From the NCBI RefSeq assembly GCF_000344685.1, contig NW_006920413.1, positions 2,473,312 to 2,500,126 on the forward strand: a stretch of 26,815 nt of DNA. Reading direction: 5' to 3'. Under the pieces are notes generated by a model, which had not been told where the DNA came from, made no database searches, and was given only the letters and a program-made list of their open reading frames with translations. The position numbers were made by a program, and so were the translations under genes. This stretch comes from Gloeophyllum trabeum ATCC 11539 (lineage: Eukaryota; Basidiomycota; Agaricomycetes; Gloeophyllales; Gloeophyllaceae). Shown here piece by piece: positions 20,411 through 26,815 of this stretch (the stretch's first letter is position 1; each line of letters begins with the position of its first letter).

Positions 20411-20665
20411 ATGCAGCTCCCCGCCATCTGCGTCCTGGCCGCGACAGTCCTAGCCACCAACGCCGCCATCACCTTTGACCCGTTCTCACCGAACATCTTT
20501 TCTATCATCCCGAGCCAGGCCGAGCCTCCGCAGTGCTTCTGGAGCGGCACCTCGCCGTTCTGTGCGGGCAGCTGCCCCGAGGGATACACCGACACCGCCA
20601 CAAGCTCGTGCGGAGATGGCGCGTGCTGCTGGACCGGCTACAAGAAGTACTGCTGCAAGAATTAA
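20411..20665 (+). CDS. Small secreted cysteine-rich protein, 84 aa
   Basis: This is a single-exon coding frame starting at ATG. Residues 1-19 form a signal peptide (MQLPAICVLAATVLATNAA) with a likely cut after Ala-Ala. The mature part is about 65 aa. It has a cysteine-free lead (about residues 20-40) and then eight cysteines spaced C-x8-C-x3-C-x11-C-x4-CC-x7-CC. Core motifs are QCFWSGTSPFC, CPEGYT and SCGDGACCWTGY. Similar C-W/F-x-G-T-x-P-F-C...GDGACCWTG modules occur in small secreted proteins of fungi and other eukaryotes as far as I recall. Four disulphides are likely. The strong TATA box suggests regulated, possibly high expression. Its role is unknown; candidates are effector-like, antimicrobial or developmental secretion. 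Confidence 0.88.
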   Translation: MQLPAICVLAATVLATNAAITFDPFSPNIFSIIPSQAEPPQCFWSGTSPFCAGSCPEGYTDTATSSCGDGACCWTGYKKYCCKN

Positions 20666-21244
20666 TGATTTTTATAGGATGTGCTTGTGTGCGAGAGTGC
20701 CTTTCATGTCACAATGTTGACCTGGTCATTAGTGTTGTCATGCGTATCAAGTTGGTCCTACGTTGAAGTGGATTTATCGTTCAATCAGGTTTGTACTGTA
20801 TGATGCGGGTCCCTGAAATTTGTCCTCGGAGCTGGAAAAACATAAGTGACAGACCTCATCCTGAGGAGTGACATCTTTCTGGTCACTGGGCGTGACCAGA
20901 CACGTTGACAATCGCTCCTCAACAGTTGCTCGCAGCAGCATCTAATGTTCTCGGCTCAACTTGCATCCCGACTTTATTGTACACTCACGTTCACACTTGC
21001 CAGGCCATCAGGAAAAGCTCAATCTCTCTTATCGTCTTATATAAGGTAATAAGACCGTTTAAGATGTAATAAGAGGTGTAAGCACATAAGCCGTAAGAGC
21101 CTGCTCAACTCCCGGAAGATGCAAGTTCAAGCCCCCATGCATGCACCCAGCACACTTCTATAGATTCCGGGTATGGTGTACCCGAACCATGTATTCATCC
21201 ATCATTATGTATTCTAGACCATGCAGAGCAAGGTTGACCCTGAC
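20666..21244. other. Gap 3' of the secreted-protein gene, with a tRNA-like patch
   Basis: No coding frame is supported. At about 21085-21137 the sequence AAGAGC...CTCCCGGAAG...AGTTCAAGCCCCC resembles the D-arm to T-arm half of a tRNA, with an RNA polymerase III box-B-like AGTTCAAGCCC. No acceptor stem could be paired, so a tRNA-derived SINE or pseudo-tRNA relic is the most I can propose. Confidence 0.3.
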
Positions 21245-21771
21245 CTCTCAGCACTCCTCCGCTGCCATACCACATACCATATGACTTTATTGTATCTCCA
21301 CATGCTCGCCGTAACTCCCAGAGGTCGCTTGGATGTGTCAGTACCTGCCCTAAACCTTCCCATCAAGCCACGCAACATGCCAGTCACGTGCTAATTATCT
21401 CCGGCCGCTCGCCAACTGATGCTGGCCTCATGGTCGTGGATTTACATTCACAAGCTCAGTAATTTGATGGAGACAAAGGAGGGGAAGTGCTGAAAGTTGG
21501 AAATGTGGATGGTGCACAATGAGACAGAGGACTGTGGATGCTGGAGTTAATTCTTAGTGACGTCGCATCCTGAGTCACTCTGGAGTGTGTGACCTTGGAG
21601 CTAAAGCTTTGCATCGAGGATGCTAGGAAGTCCAAAGTTAAATCAAGAAAATGTCTTGAACCAATTCTAGCCTGAGAACATGTGATTATGACATCAAATA
21701 CACTCAGGAAGAGGTGGGTAGGGACATTGAATTTGCGATTTCGGGGGTCGGATGATCCTTGAGGCTTGTCA
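21245..21771 (+). mobile_element. R element copy 5 (R5), old and 5'-truncated
   Basis: This aligns with about the last 540 bp of R2 (from roughly 2875 to the end), in the same orientation, ending GAGGCTTGTCA. Shared landmarks are ACCATATGACT, TCACGTGCTAATTA, CTCCGGCCGCT, GATGCTGGCCTCATGG and TTTCGGGGGTC. Many differences from R2 are CpG to TpG or CpA changes (for example CCGGTCACG is CCAGTCACG here), as expected of an old methylated copy. The first half of the element is missing. Confidence 0.8.
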
Positions 21772-21810
21772 GCGGTCTCCGGAAAATCTACAGAGTCCAG
21801 GGCATTCCCG

Positions 21811-22219
21811 TGCAAAATGCATAAGACTGATCTTATGTTGCCTGCTAAGTCAACACATATACTCTGCACTAAACCACCATAGGCTCTGGCAATAGATAGG
21901 CCTGCACATCCACCTGGTATCTCTTGTGGCACTGATAGTGATCCTTGGGTGGCAGCCTTCATAGGGCCACAAGTAAAGGCTTCACCAGATTATTGGTATC
22001 AGTATCCAGTTGTGGTTCCTCAATTGTAATACAGTAAGCCAAATTATGCTGTAAAACCCATGTGCAGTATTCACAGGCAACTGTACTTCAACCTATGGCT
22101 GTATTACTTGCTGTGCTTCACTGCCTAGGACTGTAGTAGCTACTGTACTTCACTCCTGGCCCTGTAGTAGCCCCTGTGCTTTAATACCCAGGACTATACC
22201 AGGTGCTGTAGTTCATACC
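21811..22219. other. CpG-free tract
   Basis: By direct reading I find no CG dinucleotide on this strand over about 409 bp, although CpG is common in nearby genes and in R3. This suggests long-term cytosine methylation and deamination. No gene is seen. Confidence 0.75.
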
Positions 22220-22222
22220 CGG
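22099..22222 (+). repeat. Degenerate 31-32 bp minisatellite, left part
   Basis: Units begin at about 22099, 22131, 22162 and 22194, with a consensus near CTGTAGTAGCTACTGTRCTTC followed by about ten variable bases (CC/GG-rich). A similar but weaker unit precedes at about 22067. The array is interrupted by R3 and resumes after it. Confidence 0.65.
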
Positions 22223-23352
22223 TGATATGCACAGACACACAACACCAAGGACCAAAAGAAATAAACCTAACACCAGTGGTATGGGTGGAGGCAGTCCGAG
22301 ACAACTGAGGGATATTTTAATAGTTTGAGGGGGAAGGAGGAGTAAGACGATGTAGGGTAGTCCGTAGGAAGACCTAAAAAAATAAAACAAATTCTTTGAT
22401 GCCTGAAACAAACGCTAGTTGACGCTCCGGAGTATTTATCTCTGAAAAGTCGCAATCAAAGTCGCAATCAATGAAGCCTGTCCTAGGATCGTGCCCGTGG
22501 TGGTCGAAATTGCTAGAGAGACTTGGTTAATTTTATTTCGCTATGTAGGACTCACCGGAGGTAATCAAATCAATGGCGGAGATAAATCACTCGACGAGTC
22601 AGGCCTATTGGCAAAGCTAGGATTGGTTATAATTCGCTAAGTTCAACGCTTTCGAACTTCAAGGGTCGCTGAGATCGTAATGCTAATTCTCTGAGATGGT
22701 GAAGTGCAAAACTTGTTTTTCTTTACGCTACTTTGTACAATTTATACTACAGGGATGGCTTTGTGACCGCCCGGAGATAAATAACAAATAAACACCGCTA
22801 CCCACAGGATTGCTCAGCACTTGCCGCCATTATACCATGCACCATACGACTTCCTTGCACTCCCACTTGCTCGTCCCAGCCCCTATAGGTCGCCTCGACA
22901 CTCCGCCACCTGCCCTAAGCAGTCCCATCACTCCCCGCAATGCGCCGGTCACGTGCTAATTACCTCCGGCTGCTCGCTGCCTGATGCTGACCTCATGGTG
23001 ACTCGTATACATCCGCACCCTCGGTATTTTGATGGATACGAGGGGGAATGAGTGCTGGAGGTTGGGCATGAGGACGACACCCCTCGATAGAAGCATCCAC
23101 GGGCTCCGGAGCTAATTCATCTAGAAGTCGCATTGGTTAAGTTGCTCCGGAGCTCCTGTTCATGGAGATAAATCGCGGAATGGGTCCGTGTATGCCTCGA
23201 GGATGCTAGGAAGTCCGGAGCTAAATAGAGCAATTCTTTATAGCCCATGGAGCCCTAGAGGCATGTGAGCACTGTGTCGAATAAGCTCCGGGGGGCTTGT
23301 ACGATGCACTGAGTCCATGTTTTCGGGGGTCAGACAATCATGAGGCTTATCA
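22223..23352 (+). mobile_element. R element copy 3 (R3), full length, 1130 bp
   Basis: It starts TGATATGC, ends GCTTATCA and is flanked by CCGG at 22219-22222 and 23353-23356. It is highly similar to R2 throughout and CpG-rich, in contrast to the CpG-free minisatellite into which it is inserted. It therefore looks like a recent insertion into an old silenced region. It carries the same scattered CCGGAG(A/C)TAA-type motifs as R2. Confidence 0.9.
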
Positions 23353-23356
23353 CCGG

Positions 23357-23460
23357 GACTGCACTAGCTACTGTAATACAATCCCTGGGGCTGTAATACC
23401 TCCTGAACTTCATAGTGGGGGGATTGTAATACAGCCCCAGGGTCTATGCTGGCACTGAAA
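23357..23460 (+). repeat. Degenerate minisatellite, right part after R3
   Basis: Units resembling those left of R3 continue here (CTAGCTACTGTAATACAATC, GCTGTAATACCTCCTGAACT, then a partly inverted-looking ATTGTAATACAGCCCC). They support the view that R3 split one array. Confidence 0.55.
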
Positions 23461-25001
23461 TAGCCATTGTAGCATAATCTGTGGTCTGTGGATATAAATG
23501 TATAATACAGCACCAGGCCTTGAAATCTCGTCTACAACATAAATCACTAACACTTTAACCAATAGACTACGAGGGAAATCAAAGTTAGCACTATTTAGTA
23601 ATTATGTACTGCACTGCAGGCAAATTTACATTAGTGTAAGGGTGCTTCTCAATTTGGTAGTCGACGCGGGAGGCCCGGCTCATGTGATTTACCTGCCTGA
23701 TATGGGTGTGTTTGGTTGTGTTTATCGGAGGGCGAAGTAGCAAAACAGCCTGATAGGATGCATTGAATGGGTAGATATTGGATCTGAGATCTATTTCTAC
23801 ACCACATGCTCAGATAATATGGCTGTGTGCATCAGTACATCATAATTGGCTGCAAAATATTTATCACACTGCTGGCTCCAAAAACCTTTCTCACATTTTC
23901 CCACACTTATACCACATGTAATAATATGCCCTTTTGTGACTGTGATCACCTCATATAGGGATACAGGTTTAATTAAGAGTGCAGGAGAATCTAACTGCTC
24001 AATAAAGTAGCTACTGCTTTTCAGTGATACTGCTCCTGGAGCCTTTCCCCAGCCACCACCACTGGGTGTGATGGTCCACAGTGCCTCTTCCTAGTGTATA
24101 GAGTGGTATTCCATCAAGGCATAACAATTCCCACACCATGTGAGTCACTATTTATGGAGCTATATAGGTGCACTGTCAACCTGATCCAAAAACACTGCAA
24201 GGTGGGTGCCACCGAGTGGTGCTGAGTTTGACCATGTTTGGTTACTGAGTAATAGATGGATGGATTGGGCAAGCGGATCGTTAGTCTACAACTATCACTG
24301 AACCTGCTTAGCTCATCTACCTATCTTGTATCTCTCGCAATAAGATGAGGTTCCGTTTCATCAGCAAATCTTCCCATAACTGGTATCTGAATATAATTCG
24401 CATATAATCAATTAAAATAGATACCAGTATTACAATATGTACCAGTCTTGTGGACAGCTGGGCCAGCCATTATATTTGGATGGCACATGTTGTGAGACTC
24501 CCGCAAGAAGTACAATATGCACCAGACTTATACATATTGCAAGCTCAGGCCAGCTTGCTTTGACCCATAATCACACTATCAGCTGTGTTTTGCTTGGTAT
24601 TCTACATCCTGGAATGAAATACAGGCTCAACACATTGGCTGATGAACACAGTACAACATATGATTGCTCAGGCTAGCTACAATACAGGGTTTGCTATGGC
24701 TACATGCTCAATGCAATACTATCCGGGAATCAACCCCAGTGGAAATCGACAATATTTCTCGTGTTTTTTAGATATGTTCCTCTATATAACAGGTAGAACA
24801 ATAGCTCTAAATACAGGGGAATGTAGTAAGTGGCACTTTAAATACATGGATTTATATTCTGATGATTTGTGCCGCTATCGCAGCTGGCATGGCATAGGTT
24901 GGTAATAGATCTGAATACATCGAAAATAGCTGCAAAATCAGGAGGATATACAGTCGTGGTGCACCGTGTATATGGGCTTCCCCGGTATCAGGAGTGAGCA
25001 G
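23461..25001. other. AT-rich, CpG-poor gene-free stretch
   Basis: This 1.5-kb stretch has few CG dinucleotides by eye and no convincing gene. The plus frames at 24437-24676 and 24642-24905 have no motif and no splice partners. It is probably old, methylated repeat debris. Confidence 0.5.
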
Positions 25002-25991
25002 TGATAAGCCTCAGGATCGTCTGACTCCCGAAAACGCGGACTCAGCACATCGTACAAGCCCTCCGGAGCTTATTCGACACAGCGCTCACACGCCTCTAGG
25101 CTTCTATGGGCTCTAAAGACTTGTTCTATTTAGCTCCGACCTTCCTAGCATCCCCGAAGCGTACACGGACCCATTCCATGATTTATCTCCGTGAACAGGA
25201 GCTCCGGAGCGACTTAACCAATGCGACTTCTAGATGAATTAGCTCCGGGGCCCGCGGGCGCTTCTATCGAGGGGCGTCGTCCTCATGCCCAACCTCCAAC
25301 ACTCACTCCCTCTCGTTTCCATCAAACTACCAAAGGTGCGGACGCATACGAGTCACCATGAGGTCAGCATCAGGCAGCGAGCAGCCGGAGGTAATTAGCA
25401 CGTGACCGGCGCATTGCGGGGAGTGATGGGACTGCTTAGGGCAGGTGGCGGAGTGTCGAGGCGACCTATAGGGGCTGGGACGAGCAAGTGGGAGTGCAAG
25501 GAAGTCGTATGGTGCATGGTGTAGCGGTGGCAAGTGCTGAGCAATCCTGTGGGTAGCGGCGGTTATTTGTTATTTATCTCCGGACGGTCGCAAAGCCATT
25601 CCTGTGGTATAAATTGTACAAAGTAGCGTACAGAAAAACAAGTTTCGACTTCACCATCTCAGAGAATTAGCGTTACGATCTCAGCAACCCGAGAAGTTCG
25701 AAAGCACCGAACTTAGCGAATTATAACCGATCCTAGCTTTGCCAATAGGCCTGACTCGTCGAGTGAATTATCTCCGCCATCGATTCAATTAGCTCCGGTG
25801 AGTCTCACATAGCAGAATAAAATTAAACAAGTCCTTTTAGCATTTTCTACTCCCGTGGGCCCAAACCTATACTCGGTTCCGTGGTTTGTGACTTTCCGGA
25901 GATAAATACTCCGGAGCGTCCACTAGTGTTTGTGTCAGGCGTCAAGGTTTTTGTTTTATTTTTCTAGGTCTTCCTACGGACTACCCTACGG
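25002..25991 (-). mobile_element. R element copy 4 (R4), interrupted by an LTR retrotransposon
   Basis: This is a reverse-orientation copy starting TGATAAGCC at 25002 (the equivalent of the R2 right end) and reading to 25991, where homology stops inside the CCCTACGG motif (equivalent to about 642 in R1). About 140 bp are missing, presumably beyond the retrotransposon. The flank before it is GCAG, not CCGG. Confidence 0.9.
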
Positions 25992-26440
25992 TGTTAGGAA
26001 GCGATGTCCTAACTAGTCGTCTTTGAGATAACTGGGCCACGTGCCAACAGTTATGTCGTTACTACCTCAGTAAGCGTACTGAAAGGTAGGTCTGGCCGGG
26101 CCAATGCCAACGGTCAAGTCAAGAGTCCAGGTAATCGCTGTATTCAACAGGAGGTTGAACTAAGGAATACATGGGTTTTCCTACAGTATATATAGTAACT
26201 GGTATAGGGGTTAATACCCAAAGAAGAGAACAATAAGAAAGGACGCGTAGGCCATCCTGCGAGAACGTAACTCAGAGAAATGAGAAATACAAGGGCGCCC
26301 ATTGGTAGAAGGTGAGTCAAGGAAGATAACGTGTGAGAAGAAGATAGCGTCCATGGGAAGGTCTACTCGGAGAAAGGTACTGTCCAATAGCAATGCTCGG
26401 AATGGAAATGGAATGAGATAAGCATGGGAAAATCATAACA
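25992..26440 (-). mobile_element. 3' LTR of a retrotransposon, 449 bp
   Basis: Read on the minus strand, the LTR starts TGTTATGATT and ends CCTAACA, so it has TG...CA ends and a TGTTA/TAACA terminal inverted repeat. A TATA-like ATATATA (about 26187-26194) and a pyrimidine-rich CTTCTTT stretch lie inside, as in fungal Ty3-type LTRs. A purine-rich tract (minus strand AGGAAGGGGG, about 26445-26454) sits immediately upstream, which marks this as the 3' LTR. It is inserted into R4. The partner LTR and the target duplication are outside the window. Confidence 0.8.
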
Positions 26441-26442
26441 TT

Positions 26443-26454
26443 ACCCCCTTCCTA
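26443..26454 (-). other. Polypurine tract
   Basis: The minus-strand sequence AGGAAGGGGGTA directly precedes the LTR start. It is the expected primer site for plus-strand DNA synthesis in LTR retroelements, and it fixes the element's direction. Confidence 0.65.
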
Positions 26455-26477
26455 TGGTCGAAGTTTACCCAAACTTC

Positions 26478-26815
26478 CTAGTTATGACCGGTTACTGAAC
26501 CGTCCAGGTCCACAAGAGTGCCATCATCGTAGTCTTGTTCTTCTGTGGCTTCTTGGATAGCATTGTCCCAAACAGTTCGTTGAGGACAGGCAGATGGATA
26601 ATGCCCTGGTTGAGTGCGTCCACAGATGTGGCAGCGGAAGAGTCGGCAATGAGATTGGAAATGACCAGGCTGTTGACATGCCCAGCAGATATTGCCGTAT
26701 CTTCCTGTCATATTGGTAGGCAGTGCTGGACCGTCGACGTCAATGGGGTTTTCTCGGGATCCAGTTGGATGGATAATTGGATCAGGGGTTGGATGACGAG
26801 AGTCGAATGGGAGTC
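26478..26815 (-). CDS. Gag C-terminal region with two zinc knuckles, partial
   Basis: The frame is open from the window's right edge to a stop at 26478. An internal ATG lies at 26709-26711, but the open frame extends through it (ENPIDVDGPALPTN precedes), so the protein begins outside. Two CCHC knuckles are visible: CWACQQPGHFQSHC (C-x2-C-x4-H-x4-C) and CHICGRTQPGHYPSAC (C-x2-C-x6-H-x4-C). An acidic tail (EEQDYDDGTLVDLDG) follows. Such knuckles bind nucleic acid in retrotransposon Gag. The stop is only about 38 bp before the 3' LTR, so no protease, reverse transcriptase or integrase follows. This points to a gag-only or internally deleted element. Confidence 0.75.
   Translation of the reverse strand, partial: LPFDSRHPTPDPIIHPTGSRENPIDVDGPALPTNMTGRYGNICWACQQPGHFQSHCRLFRCHICGRTQPGHYPSACPQRTVWDNAIQEATEEQDYDDGTLVDLDGSVTGHN

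Noticed and set aside
25992..26440. This LTR as a 5' LTR
   Set aside because: The polypurine tract lies on the Gag side and the Gag frame reads toward the LTR, so it is the 3' LTR.

Overview
The window looks like nuclear DNA of an agaricomycete (mushroom-forming basidiomycete). The signs are short introns (about 48 to 101 nt in most cases) with GTRNGN donors and CTNAC-like branch sites, recognisable fungal families (Rrp17, FAM72, F-box/leucine-rich, APH-like kinase, small secreted cysteine-rich protein), and a repeat landscape of kilobase-scale elements plus an LTR retrotransposon. A polypore is my guess; nothing in the sequence proves the order.

Layout. 1-3417 is repeat-rich: two copies of a roughly 1.13 kb dispersed element (called R here) in opposite orientation, with an APH-like pseudokinase gene between them on the minus strand. 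3422-7770 is mostly decayed or unrecognised sequence, with two unplaced minus-strand open frames and a BTB/POZ-like relic. 7775-9262 holds a broken copy of a gene called 'gene B' here, followed by a broken F-box/leucine-rich gene. 9651-14171 is the healthy genic core: an RRP17/NOL12 homologue (minus, 4 exons) and a FAM72-domain gene (plus, 3 exons). 14935-16411 is an F-box gene with two apparent frameshifts. 16914-17969 is the intact five-exon gene B (257 aa, family unknown to me). 20411-20665 encodes a small secreted eight-cysteine protein with a clear TATA box. 21245-26815 is a repeat island: an old truncated R copy, a CpG-free tract with a 31-32 bp minisatellite, a young R copy inserted in that minisatellite, a CpG-poor gene-free stretch, another R copy, and a nested LTR retrotransposon whose Gag zinc-knuckle frame ends directly before the 3' LTR.

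How it fits together. I see no operon-like or biosynthetic system. The housekeeping genes (Rrp17, FAM72) sit between two loci that each carry a gene-B-like unit followed by an F-box-like unit, in opposite orientation. One pair is wholly decayed. In the other, gene B is intact and the F-box gene is frame-broken. The main novelties are the R family, including a copy that falls inside what reads as a 48-nt intron; the gene B family with its tiny exons; the APH-like protein lacking catalytic residues; and the gag-only retroelement nested in R.

All coordinates, splice sites and alignments were worked out by eye. Several apparent start codons near repeats are not ATG, and this is noted where it matters.
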